Below are positions 37,250 to 49,990 of a DNA stretch of 64,000 nucleotides, one piece after another. Each line of letters begins with the position of its first letter. The first letter of the stretch is position 1. The notes under the pieces were generated by a model. It was not told the DNA's origin. It did no database searches and saw only the letters and a program-made list of their open reading frames with translations. The translations under genes were made by a program, and so were the position numbers. The DNA is from Loxodes magnus (lineage: Eukaryota > Ciliophora > Karyorelictea > Loxodida > Loxodidae), in NCBI GenBank assembly GCA_946699065.1, contig CAMPDV010000006.1, positions 496,001-560,000 on the forward strand. Direction: 5' to 3'.

Positions 37250-40186
37250 ATCTAAGTTTTTTTTATTTTTTTTAAATAACTAAAAATAAAATTAAGCTAA
37301 ATAAAAGTTTTTCTTCTAATACTTTGAAGTGTAAGATTTTTATCGTTTTTTAAGTGCATAATTCAACAATCTATTATTGATAGAGATTTAATTAAATAAT
37401 TGCTCTAAGTATATAAAAGTGAACTAAAAGAGGGATTATAGATAGATTCATTAGTTAATAAATTATTATCCATAATTCTAGTTAAATGAAATAAACTGAG
37501 GAAATTATAGATTCGAACAATGAAAATGTTCCGTAAAAGAAAGTTTTAGAGAAAAAATAGAATCATGAACAAAGACTTTATAAAAGAAGTATTGATTAAG
37601 AGGAGACAAGGATACTTAGAAAAAGTTCTTCATCAATCCAAAATAATAGGAAAATATTATAGAACGGGCTCAAATTAGCACACATGAGAATACCACAAAT
37701 TAACAAGAGTGAAAAAACAAAAAATAAGTCAAGAAATGCTTATATAATTCTAAATTAGCATAGAAGCAAACCTTAGATGTACCAAGAGAATATTAACAGA
37801 TAGCATAGTAAGAGAAAGGGATCAAAGAAAGACAACAAGAGAATAAATATAGTAAAAAGTAATATTGCTGTAGGAGAATCTAATAATTGAATCAAACTCA
37901 GAATGATCAAGCTAAGAGATAATGAATCTCATGGAAGATACATTAGAGTAAGCAGAAGAAAATTAAACAAATATAGTAAAAAAAGAAGGAAACATAAACA
38001 TTTATTATAATTAATATAGTGACCCGTGACTAACCAATTAAAGGTAACGTCACGTTAGTTTATTTATTACTATTATAAAAATTATCAGTCTAAATAACTA
38101 AATATTAAAGGTAATAACTTTATTATTTAATTTTTGACTTATTTTTTTCAGAAAAAAAGGCTTATATAATTACTTATTTATTTTTGGTATTACTTATTTT
38201 ATTATGCAATAGCTATGAAAGCATTTAGTCCTAATATTCATCTAAAAATTTCTAAAACTTTAAAAAGTTTCCTGAAATCTTTGCATCACCTTTTTTTATT
38301 TTTACCCTAAAAATTATTATTTTTTCTTAAACTTATCTTAGATATAAAGGTTTTCAAAAATTTATTTTTTGCAGCAACTTTTTCTCTGTGACTTTAAATG
38401 TGCAAATATTATTTTTTTCTATTATAACTTTATCTCAATCTATGATTTAAAGAAGTAATTATCATTTATGTTTTTGTCTTGTATGAAATCAACTTTGATA
38501 AAAGTTTCCTATATAGTGATTTTAAAGCTTACTTTTATCTTTTTAGGTTTAAAAATACCAAGTAATTATTTTTAGAGTAATAAGCTAAGAATTATTTATA
38601 ATATTTTTAACATTAGGTGCTTTATTACCTAAGGAGATAAATTAGCTATAGCTCTATTTATAGTTCTATGATTTAGTATAAAAGCTACACTAGTAATACA
38701 TTCATGCTTTGCTATGAACTTTAAATAAGTATGAGTAGCTCATAAACATTTAACTAGTCTGAAAATAATTAAGCAAGCTAATAACCTAAATATTTACTTA
38801 GCACTGAGTCAATTAATAATAAAGCCATTTTGTTTTTCAATCGAATAAACTTCTCAATTAGAACTCTGATAATTTTGGGTCTAGTTTCTTATTGGCTTCT
38901 CTTATAGATAAAAGCATCTATGAATAAATAAGAAGGTATTAAATTTCATAAGTACTATAGAAATATCTACTATTTTATTGACTTAATAAGTTTAGTATCT
39001 CTTTCAAAAGGTTATAGTAATCCTAAATAGTATTTATTAAATAATTAAGAAGATTTCAATTATTTTCAGTCGTCATATCTATAACTGAAGAAATGTTTAA
39101 TCAATTATCTTTATGGTTATGCAAACAATATCGAGATAGTAAGTTTAACAATTGATATTTTATTAAGCTTTGGATATTGTATATGTTCTCTTTATGCTGT
39201 ATAGAGGAATTAGGAAAAAAGGAATGCTTGATGAAGTGACATGAATATTGTTATTAGTCATATAAATTTTTCTTGGGAAATAATCGTTAATAAATTGGAG
39301 CAGGCGTTCTTCTGGGCTAAAAATCATAAACTGCTACTTCCTTAAAAGTAAAAGTTATTAAGAAAAGAAGATTTGAAAAAAATAACAAGAAGAAAACCCT
39401 CTAAGGAAGAGTTTTCACTTACTACCAATAAAAAAATCTTTATCTGAAATTATCTTACTCAAACTAAAATACTTAAGAAGTATAAAATCGCCAGTTTTTC
39501 TTATTTCAATTAATATTAAATAAAAAGATAAATAAAGCATCACAATTAAAAGTCAATCTCCAATAGATTGATTACTCTTATATCTTATAATCATATTTAC
39601 AAATATGCTTACTTAAAAAAATATAATCTAATAGAGACTATATTAACTTAGCTTCGCTTCTTTATCTATTTCTCTTCATAGAATAACTCTCTAGTTTCTA
39701 AATTAAAATATTTCAATATCAAATTAATTTTCCATCAATCAGTTATTATTATTGCTACTAAGTAGATTTTTTCAACACCTTAAATATAAGATTGAGTGCT
39801 TTTATTTAATTACATGACTTCTTTTAGTATAACTATTTTTTCTTAATCGTTCAAGCTCTCTCTTTTCACTTGATAGATTCTAATCTTAATCTCATAGATC
39901 AATACTTAAAATATAGCTTTACTATTTATAGTACTTATTTCAATACTATCAATCCTAGTGATTCTAAAGCCATCAATTTATGCCTTATAGCAATAACGAG
40001 GAAAAAGGAGAAAGGATGTTTGTAGAGTATTAAGAGAGAAGTTGCATTAAGTTGCATATTTGAAAAAAGAGCGATTTATCGTTGAATAAACAAGGTATTA
40101 AATTTATTAGCTTTAAATTAAGTTAAGCAAACTTTAATTATGGATACTTTATTTAAAGAAGCTTAAAATAATTATTGCTAAATAAA
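37250..40186. other. Right spacer of repeat unit 3; no gene recognised
   Basis: Diverged copy of 22.1-24.6 kb, becoming very similar only from about 39.95 kb, just upstream of PH copy C. A purine-rich stretch near 37.5-38.0 kb reads as Q/E/N-rich peptide in places, but no gene model holds. Confidence 0.45.
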
Positions 40187-42247
40187 ATGCTAGAAGATAA
40201 AATGGAAATTGAACAAGTAGAGGATGACGAATGCGACTAATCTGATACTATTGCTGAAGAATCTCGTTTAGAGTTCACCATTAAAATAAATAGATATTAA
40301 TAGAATAACCTTCTCTAATAGGATTACTAGAATTTACCTGTGTAGTTGCAAGGCAAGTTGTCAGGAGAAAGGATTATTATTATTGAACGGGAAGAAAATA
40401 TAGATAATCAGTAATTAAAGCCAGAGACTTAAGTAACAACTTTTGAAGGTTATTCGTAAGATATAAATAATTATTATTTTGAAAATGAACCCTCAATAGA
40501 TTTGTTAGAAAGTGGATAAAAAAATCTTTTTAATAGTAGTCAAAGTCTAGATAATTCAATTACAAGTGAATAAGACCAATAGAATAGTGAATCTTATAAT
40601 TAAGAATCTGAAGAAGAATACTTAAAATCAGCAGAATCTGAATAAGAAGAAGTTTAGGTAAAAAGCTGTGAATAAAGGCTAAATCCAAGTAAATATAATT
40701 TGAAAAGGTATGAAAACAGAATTTTCTCAAAGCAAAAGAATTAAAAGTTAAAATAATTATCTCCTTTTAAATTGCGTGTGGAAGATTAATCAAACTAACA
40801 AGCACAACACAGTTACAAATTAAGAGATTTTTTAATAAATTAGATGAAACAAAAGAAGAAGAAGATTATATATAGATAAATTAGAAAATTACAAATCAAA
40901 TATAAGCTTGAAACTTTATAATTTTCTTTTATATTTCTTTAATACATTTAACAAGCTATAAAAAATGAGTTAAACTAAAAAGAGGAAAGTAATTCAGAAA
41001 GTGATCTTACATCTAATGAAGAAGAAGAAGTAAACTAAACTAGTAGAGATAAGAGTAATAATTTAGTTAATCTTAATATAAGGAGAAAAGATAAAGACTT
41101 GTAATAGGTAATAACTAATACAGAATGAAAGTTTTATTAATGCCTTGTAAGAAGGAATTACATGCGGAAAGTACAATTTTAGTGATAGCAAGTAAGATTT
41201 TACTTTAGGAGAAAATAATCCCAGCTCTTCTTGTCGTAGAATAATCAAACTATTTATTATGTTCCAACTAACTCCTTTCTTAAGCATAAAAGAACAAGTA
41301 AGATTTAATATTTGTAGTTGAAATTAAAGATATAGTAGGAATTATTTATGGGTATGAAAGTGGAAGCTTTTAAGCTCATATGAAGAGCAAGTATTGAAAT
41401 GATTCAGATTTTGAGTGAGAATGCTTTTCTATAGGTAAAATTTAATATTCAGTTACTAAAAAACGAACTTTAGAAATAGTCATCAAAGATGCTAAAACTC
41501 TGGTAAATACTATTTATACTTTGAGTCAACTAATTAACTAATACTCTTCTTATCTTTCTTCAGTCAACCCTTTATCTAAATGTAAGTTTATAATATTCAG
41601 ATCAAGTTTGGGTTGAGAGAATAAAGAAAAAAGTAAACTATGAAAGATTATCTAATAAAAAGCATCAAACAGTTTAGGAATACTTTCTACTAGGAATATT
41701 AAGTTATTTACTTATAAAGAGTAACGAAAAAAGAAGAGACTTAAACGATTAGATATTTAAGATAATAGATCTGCTAAGGAAGAGAGTAACTCCTAAGTAC
41801 TAATTAAGGAGATTAACTTTAGATTTGGTAGAAATGATAAAGTATAATAGCTTACCATCTGATTTATAATAAAGAGGTTTATTGAATGATGAGTATTTGA
41901 GAGTCAATTTCTTATAAACATATTAGTTTTATAAAATGGTAAATGTCACTTCGAAAAAGGACAAGCTATAGAAAAAGAACCTAATCACAGAAATAAAATA
42001 ATAGTATTAAAGATAGAAAAGTATTGTGAATCCATTCAGAAAACAATTTACTATACTCTAATAGTTTGTAAGATATAGTAAAGTGGATTAGAATAGGAAG
42101 AAAATAATAAAGAACTACACAGCAGCAGAAACTTAAATTTAAGAAGTTTTTAAAAAATTCGTAAGTCCTTACACTATTTTCTAAAGGAAGAAAGAATCAA
42201 TAAAACTAACTAATCAAAAATCGAATAAGCGCGCTATATAGATGTGA
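40187..42247 (+). CDS. PH-domain, Q-rich protein, copy C
   Basis: Predicted 662 aa; introns 41108-41123 (16 nt), 41192-41208 (17), 41298-41317 (20) and 41582-41600 (19); spliced length 1989 nt. Exon 1 is about 95% identical to copy B and includes NPSKYNLKR. The PH part has Gly in place of the usual first Trp (TCGKYNFSDSK) and a distinct exon 3 (RRKQSQLFLSQNNQTIYY) shared with copy D. Homology to A and B stops at about 42180; the stop used, TGA at 42245-42247, is also the one at which D ends, after a shared Gln-Met. The rest of the 15-kb unit is absent beyond this point. Confidence 0.8.
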
Positions 42248-44531
42248 AACAAAGAAAGAAAATTACATAATTAACTTAATTTATCTTATTTTAAAATTTT
42301 ATTCTGAAACATATAGCAAATCATTAAATACATACAATCTGATAATTTATTTACTTTAAGCTTATATTTTAACTATAAATCTGGCAACAAAAACAATAAT
42401 TAAGAAATGACGCTAATACAACTAAGTCTCTTATGAGATTAATAAATTAAGTAAAAAAGAGATATCGCTCATATAGTTTATATATGATATAATAGGGAGT
42501 AGTATTACAAAAATAACTCTCGGCAATTGAAATATATTAAATGCGAGTAAGCTAAATAATTCAAATGGGATTTATTTCCTTAGCTTTGATAAATATAATG
42601 TTTATAAATAAATTGGCTATTAAGTGAAATAAATCAAATTTCTAAATTAAATGCATTTGTTTATATCAAAATTTTATTAAATATAGTGGAATCAGAATAC
42701 TAGAAACCATATATCAAGAGTTAAAGAATAAATTTCCAAAAAGATTTCTTGCTAAAGTAAGGATTTAAAATAAATTTTAGTGATGCTAAAGTGTCAAAAC
42801 TTAACGGGGACTAATATCAAAACTCACTTATAAAAGACCGACAATCTTATCCTTTATTAAGTAAAATAGAATAATGAACATCATTAGGATATATTTAAGC
42901 ATAAGTTTAATTGAAAATAACTTCACTGCAAAATGTAATTATACTTAAACCTAAAATTGCAAAGCTTTTTAATTTTTTAAAACATCTTTGCAAAATTGCG
43001 AAAATTTATAAATCGTATATAAATTCCATTTTACATAGTAGCAATGAAGCAGAAAAATTGGTATCAAAGCATTTAAAATATCTTAAAGCTAAGCAAAGTG
43101 AAAAAACTTAAATTAAAAAAAATTGATAAAGAGAAATCGTTGTATAAATTGTAAAAATAGGGGGCTTTTAGTAACTTAAATTTTCTTTTATTCTATAAAG
43201 TTAAATACAGAGAAAAATAAATTTCGGAGAAAAGATGCCAAAGATAAGCGATATAAAAATTAAATTTATATTAATACTGCGAATCTAAGAGTAAATGATA
43301 TAGTTAATAGCTGGTAGAGGTTTAGAATTCCTTAAAACCACGAAAGATACAAAAAATTATACATTTTCATACTTACGTGATTAATTTTAATTACTATGCT
43401 TGCAAATTTTTCGCGATGACAAGAACTTTATTTGCAATATTTTAAGAATCCACTGTTAAAATTTTAAATAAACTTAGAAGTTTAACTTAAATTTATTTCT
43501 TTCTTTATAAAAAAATAATTAGAGCTTCGAATTTTAAAAATAAATCATTTCTGTTACACAACTTCAAAACAGATATTTATAACTTTTATAATTTAAATAT
43601 ATCCCCCTTTCCTTTATGGCTTGAAAGGAACACATATATTTCTTTTCTCCACTAACTAACTTTAAAGATACAGTTCCTCTATACTTCTTATGAATCCTCT
43701 CTATATCTTAAATCACTTAGTTTTAACTTCATTATTCAATTCTCTAAACCTTTTTACTTAATTCCTTAATAATCATATATCTCATCTTATTTAGCGAGAA
43801 TGAATAGATAGAGTATGTTGCTTAAGTACTATTACTTATAGATTTACTAAGCTATTAGCAGGTTAAATCATAAACTTAATTTTTCTATTCAAGCTGATTG
43901 ATTAGATTTAGTTGGCTAAACATAGAGAGATAGTGATGAGATCTAATATACCTTTAATTACTAATGTAAATTCCTATTTAACACTTTTGATCAGCTTGAT
44001 ATACAATCACTTTTAGGACATTAGATAATTAATTACCTTAGAAATTCAATTTTTAAATGTTTTTCATCTTTTAGCTTAAACTAAGCACTATCAATCCAAT
44101 TTTATAACTTAAATTTATTTAAACTGCTTTAGAAGTTTTATCTTTATTCTATGACTTAAGAAGACTGAAAAACTTAATTCTTTTTTTGACTTAAAATAAA
44201 TAAATAAACCTTTTAATAGTTTAATCCTTTTAACTTATAGAAAACTTTATCTTATTTGTTTTATATATTTTCTGACTTATAATCTCTAATTGATAAGTGG
44301 ATCGGACTCTATCATACTTCTATCTAATATTAATTTTCTCTAAAGCTTTTTAATTAATCTTATATTAGAAGGAATTAATTAATATCCTTCCATTTAAAAA
44401 GCTAGTGGTTAGATTATAAGTGTATATGATAAATCTATATTTACTGATATTTTATACAACTTTTATGATTTACCTTTGTTTTTACAGTAATGCTTTCTAA
44501 TTAAATTATAGTAGCTCAGATAATTAAAAAA
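42248..44531. other. Spacer with two weak reading frames
   Basis: 42878-43126 (+) encodes a Lys-rich peptide (KPKIAKLFNFLKHLCKIAK) ending at TGA. 43235-43624 (+) encodes 129 codons starting MPKISDIKIKFILILRIQ and including LRDQFQLLCLQIFRDDKNF. They could be exons of one small gene, but there is no paralogue or motif to test this. The remainder to 44.5 kb shows no gene. Confidence 0.25.
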
Positions 44532-45700
44532 ATGGAATAATCTATTCGCATTTTCAAAATTCAAATTAGGAAAGTAGCGAAAAAAATGTAGAGACAACAA
44601 TAGTAAGAAGATAAATCAAGTTCCTCAACTGAAGGAATAGTCTTAGTCGGAGCAATAGAGACAAATCCAGTAAAGGTATAAAAATAATCAGAACTCTAAA
44701 TATAACTTACTAAATGAAAGCAATAATACAAAATTATTAGGAAACAATTTACAATCAAGGGGATAGAATAAGAGAACTAATGAATACTATCGAAGATCAA
44801 AATAATGAGCTATTAATAATTAGACGACAATTGGTTTAGAATAATTTAGTCAGGGAATAGTAATTATATGAATAATCTCAATCAAATCTTAAGCAAGAAC
44901 AAAATATGATAATTGAAAAAGTTTTTACATAAACAAACGTCCAAGAAAAATAGAATGACGGAAAAATTAATATAGACTTACTCAAAAGAATCGACTAACT
45001 TGAAAAAAAAAAATTTTAAGAGATTCAAGAAAAGGCAAATTAAATAATGCTATTATTGCAAATCAAAGTGACACTTATTACAAAATTGCGATCAGTGAAG
45101 GTAAATTTAGATAAAAGAACAACAAAGAACTTACAGCATGATCAGCAGACTCTGAATTACTTAAACAGGGATATACAAGAAGAAATTATTTGTATAAAAA
45201 ACAGAAGATTCTTAATGGTTCCACCCACATTAAAAAATGCCGTGATATCCATCCACGCTAAAAAAATGGTAGCAAAAACTTTGTTTAAAATCCAGGAATT
45301 GCTAAACTTTTATTACTTTTAGTTTACTATTATTATTACTATTATAGTAGCTCAGATTAATTTAGCTTATTTAGTGATTAGCCTTTTATTAACAATATAG
45401 TTATTAAATCTTATATAACCTTAGTGTATTATACCACTTTCCTTGTCTATTGTAATGCTAAACTAGTTGGAAAATTTAGAGCTTCGCTATTTACTTAGAT
45501 ATTAGTTACCAACTTACACTTCTAAACTATTATCTCATACTATTGTTTCTTTATATATTTAAAAAGCATTTTACTTTAAAACTAAATCTAGAATTAAGGT
45601 TGACAGCACTATATTAGTCAGTTAGGATTAATCTTAAGCCAACTGGCAATAAGAAATCACATATCAGGTTGGAATTTAGTGTGTGATGATAATAAAATGA
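44532..45700 (+). CDS. Coiled-coil protein (3' end uncertain)
   Basis: Starts MEQSIRIFKIQIRKVAKK, then a Gln-rich stretch and a long helical region: IIQNYQETIYNQGDRIRELM, IEDQNNELLIIRRQL, LLKRIDQLEKKK and KNLQHDQQTLNYLNRDIQEE. One frame results from removing two small GT..AG introns, 44640-44658 (19 nt) and 44676-44691 (16 nt). The heptad-like pattern indicates coiled coil. Convincing protein runs to about 45320 (KTLFKIQELLNFYYF). The frame then continues with a hydrophobic stretch to the first TGA at 45698-45700, and how much of that is real is unclear. No family recognised. Confidence 0.6.
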
Positions 45701-46841
45701 TAAAGGTGATTAAGATAGTGATACTTCACTTAATTACCTTCCCACAAAATAAACTAATTATTTCGATAAATCTGTTTTGTCTATAAGCTAGAATGAATAA
45801 GGAGATTTAAGTTAATACTCATTGCTAATTTATCAGACTTTTAAATTCATTTAAGAGAAAAAAAGTAAAAAACAAGTTAAATTTAAAAAGATCAAGTTTT
45901 AGGTTTGCTTAATAAGAGAATTAATTGGAGTCTAAAATTTTAAAGGAATAAGAATTTACTTAATAGTCTGCTTTTAATCTTTCTGTCTACTAGTTATATG
46001 AATTCATACAGTCTTAATTTAAATGTAAATAAGAAAAATTTAATCGTAAGGAAGAAGTAAATATAAGCTTATCCTTAAAGCTATCTCTATAATAGACTTT
46101 TAAATATATCTAATTTTTTCTATTTTGGAATATTTTTTCTTTCTAGTTTAGTTTTTAATTAAAATTCGTTAATTCAAGTTAAGATATTAGCTGATGAATG
46201 AAAACTCAGATAGAGTTAAAATAACTTTAGTAAAGCTAGAACAAAATATTTTTCCTTTAAAGCACTCAGTTTTCTTTATATGAGTATTTACTATTATTAT
46301 CTTTCATCTGTATTTTAAAAATTCTTTTACATATATTTTGCTTCCACCATTAAACTCTCAATTATTCCTTTTTATTTTCTAAATTAGCTAATTTAAGATG
46401 TAATTTATACTTCTATATTTATTCCTAAGCTTCTAATCTTAAGCTTTTCCTTATAAATACTAATCTTTTCAATTTTATCTGAAAATATGAGGAACTTACG
46501 GATTTTAAACTTATTTATCTTTCCATATTTGTGAGATTTTATTTTTTTTACTATACATTAGAATTATTTTTGCTTATAAGATCTTCTCTATTTATCATTT
46601 TTCTTTGCTTTTAGAAGTATAAATAACTTCTTTAGTTTTGTTTCAAATCTTATTAAAATGTTGTCTTATAATAAATATTATTTGCTTAGTTTTCTAAGTT
46701 TACCTGAAATCTTTATAAAATAAGATAAAACAATATAATATAACTTATAAATGTGACGTAGCCTTTATTTGGCTTATCACGTATTAGTTTATAAAAAACA
46801 TAGAAAATCTCGAAAATCATCGAAAAACTGTTTGAAATCAC

Positions 46842-47342
46842 TCATTTCATCTCCAGACTCGTATTCTTAATAAAATATCGATGACTGCTAATCTATCTTT
46901 TTTTTACTATTGGTATTTTGTTCCAATTTCAGTCATTTACAAGCATTTACTTAATTCTTCTCTTTTGAGCATATAATTTTTGCTAGAGTAATTAGTCTCC
47001 ACCAAGCATTGCTTTTCTTTATATGTCACCTTCAGATATGCAATATATCTTAGTTAAGTTCTTTTCAGAATTTTTTTATTTTCTCTTCTTTGCAATTCTT
47101 GGTATTTCCAACATTTTTTTATGTACCTTAATTTTCTACAGAAAAGCATATAATTGGTATTCTTTTTATTACTCAATTGTTTGTCTTAATTATTATGTTT
47201 GATTAGTATTTAAATTTGACCGCTCAATCTTCATTGAATCATGCATGATTTTAATCATAAATTGCTCGTGGTTTAGTTAATTGAGATTTCGAATTTTTAA
47301 TATTTTTCTTCTGCTATTTTAATTTCTAAATTAAATAGACAT
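46842..47342 (-). CDS. Unrecognised basic protein downstream of the zinc-knuckle gene
   Basis: Predicted 166 aa, from ATG at 47342 to TGA at 46844-46842. Basic and Gln-rich: NHEQFMIKIMHDSMKIERSN, LRQTIEQQKEYQLYAFLQK, ISEGDIQRKAMLGGDQLL, and NDWNWNK with one Trp as TGA. It follows the zinc-knuckle gene in the same direction after about 150 bp. It could be a separate gene or a further exon. Confidence 0.45.
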
Positions 47343-47489
47343 ATAGAAGATTTTAAATTCAATTCTGTATTAAAGATTTTATTATCATTTTAGAATTAGT
47401 TAATTTTTATCTTTGGGCTATTTATGTGCTTAATTAGTTGCTGCATTGCATCCTATAGTTTTTTGTTCTCAACCTATAATAAATCTCTA

Positions 47490-48335
47490 TCAAAGTTTCT
47501 TATTGCTAGTTTGGAGATTTATTTTAGATACATTTTTTCTTGGATGCCTTTTTTTATACAAAAAAAAAAGTTAAAAAGCTTTGTTAAAGCCTTAGTAGTC
47601 AGCCATCTGACCTATTCTATCGGCTTGTCTTCATTAGTTTGTCTTGAATTTCTACTAGGCTTAGTTAGGCGGTGTAGCACTTCATTAGCGCACCATCCTT
47701 TAATATTCTGAATAGTTTTCATCTTGCATGTAGCGTTCCTAATTATTTCTCCAAGGATTAAGATTTTAATTAAAGAATTTTTTTCTATACATTTTTCCGC
47801 TTTATGTTGGATATATCCTAAATAGTTTTCTAAAAATATCTTATTTATTCTTTCTTTAAATTTCGCTTAGTTAGTAACAGTATTTTCATTGGTGTTATTT
47901 ATTGCACACGTAGCATTTTATTCTTCTTTTAACCTATTATTCCTGTAACACTTATTTAATTTAAATTTACTACTTATTTTAAATAAACGTTTACTGTTTA
48001 TTTTAATTTGAGGCTTCATTTTCTATTTCCATAGGATCTGATTAATTCTGTTAAATCGAAAATGATGTAACCTGAATTTATTATTAAATTTAAAGAATTT
48101 TTTGTTCCAGTTTGTCTTCTATTTCTTATGATTATTAATATTGTTTCTCAAGTAAAGACGTTATTAGTTTTTCAAATTTTTCTACTTTATCAGTGAGGTA
48201 TCTATTTTTGAACATAAACTCTTTTAATGACTTAGATAATATTTCTATTTGAGTTTGTGTCGGAAGTTTTTTTAGTTCTGGATTTCCAAGTGGTTAATGT
48301 TCGTCATATCAATCATATTTCTCACTTTCACTCAT
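47490..48335 (-). CDS. Zinc-knuckle (CCHC-type) nucleic-acid-binding protein
   Basis: Predicted 281 aa, with no intron needed. N-terminus MSESEKYDWYDEHQPLGNPE, then a coiled-coil stretch (KSLKEFMFKNRYLTDKVEKF; ITSLLEKQYQQSQEIEDKLE), PMEIENEASNQNKQQ, and a knuckle KCYVCNKQHQWKYC. Its spacing is C-x2-C-x3-H-x4-C, one residue shorter than the usual C-x2-C-x4-H-x4-C. The C-terminus is basic. Four Trp codons are TGA (KYDW, QHQW, VRQW, TNQW). Zinc knuckles of this type bind RNA or single-stranded DNA in Gag-like and RNA-processing proteins. No reverse transcriptase or protease was found nearby, so a mobile-element origin is only a possibility. Neighbour J at 48.4-49.1 kb has a loosely similar Cys-x2-Cys segment in one of its frames. 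Confidence 0.68.
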
Positions 48336-48369
48336 TGTAATTATTTCGTTTTTTTATTTTTTAGAGAAT

Positions 48370-49140
48370 TTTCCTGTTTAAATGTTTTGTTCAAAGTTCT
48401 GTTATTTCTTAGAAGCCATTTTATATATATATAATAATAACGTTCCGATAACAAAAATTTATTATAAAGGGTTACCATTATTAGGTAAACCACTTTTATG
48501 TTTAGTTGAATTTGTTCTTATAGAATTTCTATTATTTTCTGTGAAGTTGCTCATAGATTTCTTTCCTTCTCTTCCTTCATCTCAATCTTCATCTTTCTCT
48601 TAGTCAAACCTTTTCTTCCTCTTTTAGTATTATGTGTCCTGCAGCTTCTTTAACATTTTCATATTGTTATGTAATTCGTTTCCATTATTGATTCATGTAA
48701 TTCTATTCCTTGATACAATTTTTTAATGTAAATTTTACCTTCTCGCATGCAATATTTTTAACTCAATTAACTCCTTAGCTTTTTTTCCTCTACTCTTTAT
48801 TAAACTTTAAGCTGTTAAAATCGTCTTACTAGTGCCCTTTCCTCTTGCAGAACCAACATCTTAATAGATTTCATTGCTTATAGATGTAATAAGGTTTTTA
48901 ATTATTTTCAACATCCATAGGTTTTCAGTTCCTTTATTTTTATTAAATTATTGATTGTGAATATAAGGCAAAATAGTTGAATTTCTCTTCTATTTATTTT
49001 AGTTGAAGCACTTACGTTTCCTATTTGCATCTATTTTCCTTTTTTAATTAGTTATACTTTTGTTGAATCTTCCCTGTTGTCTATAGCAAATCTTAATTTT
49101 TTCGTTTAATTCAAATACTTAATATTTTAGAGTCTGGATT
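48370..49140 (-). pseudogene. Decayed coding sequence J, third copy
   Basis: Minus-strand relative of the J sequences at 17.2 and 32.3 kb. The longest good frame reads SNEIYQDVGSARGKGTSK, then RGKKAKELIELKILHARR, and further on KDEDWDEGREGKK and SMSNFTENNRNSIRTN. The conserved block LYQGIELHESIMETN is in a different frame because of one extra base. Either a pseudogene or a gene with small introns I could not place. It lies just upstream of the zinc-knuckle gene in the same direction. Confidence 0.4.
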
Positions 49141-49918
49141 TCGAAGAACAATTGATATATCTCTTTTTAGCAATTAATGATTAAGATCGTTTAGTTGTTT
49201 GTTTCAGAATAGGTTGAATCCATTTTTATAATTCATAATAAAATTAGCTTTCTTAGCATATTTAATACTTAGCTTTATCTCAGTCTCAATTTAAAGTTAG
49301 GCAACTATAATATAAGCATAACCTACTGATGTACTTAACAATTACATCTAGTGTAGAATAGATATAAAATGAAGTGAATAATTGCTTTAATTTAAGCTTA
49401 ATAAACTTAGTTTCTTATATAACAAGTAGAGGAATATAACCATAAATTAAGATGATATAGGCTATTTACCAGCTAAGGATAATAATTATTTAATATTTTA
49501 TACTACATTGCTTTGGAGATTTCAATTTAACTTTCAAATTACAATACTGAATGACGTACCTATCTTCTATTTTACGATTCATGATCAAGAAACGGACTAA
49601 AAGGAAGAAATTCTAAAGTTAGAGTTAAGGTAAATTTGTCTGGTAATAGGATATTAATAATAAGTAGAATTACAGGTATTTATCACTAACAAAGTTACCT
49701 ATTATAGAAATTTTAATCTCAAGTGTAAATTAATAAATAATCAATCTCATAAAAACTAAGATTTCTTTTAATCTACTCAAATCAGAAGGAATTTATTTTA
49801 AATTGAATGCTTTATTTAAAAATCATTTTGTTGTTTATTATATTTGATATTTAATTTTATGTTCCTTCAAAATCATTATATTAGCTATTCTTAAACTAAT
49901 TTAGATCAAGTTATTAAA

Positions 49919-49990
49919 TGCCTCATGGTGTAACGGTTAGCACTTTGGACTTTAAATCCAGCAATCCGAGTTCGATTCTCGGTGAGGCAA
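49919..49990 (+). tRNA. tRNA-Gln(UUA), reads UAA as glutamine
   Basis: 72-nt cloverleaf: acceptor TGCCTCA paired with TGAGGCA, discriminator A, D arm with GTTAGCA, anticodon stem TTGGA/TCCAG, loop CTTTAAA with anticodon TTA at 49952-49954, T arm CCGAG-TTCGATT-CTCGG (B box GTTCGATTC). It resembles eukaryotic tRNA-Gln(UUG) apart from the anticodon. A T run follows (polymerase III stop). By wobble it could also read UAG. It is the intact relative of the dead copies at 15.8 and 30.9 kb. Confidence 0.97.

Noticed and set aside
46842..49140. Complete retrotransposon around the zinc-knuckle gene
   Set aside because: No reverse transcriptase, integrase, protease or long terminal repeats could be found by eye in the surrounding frames.
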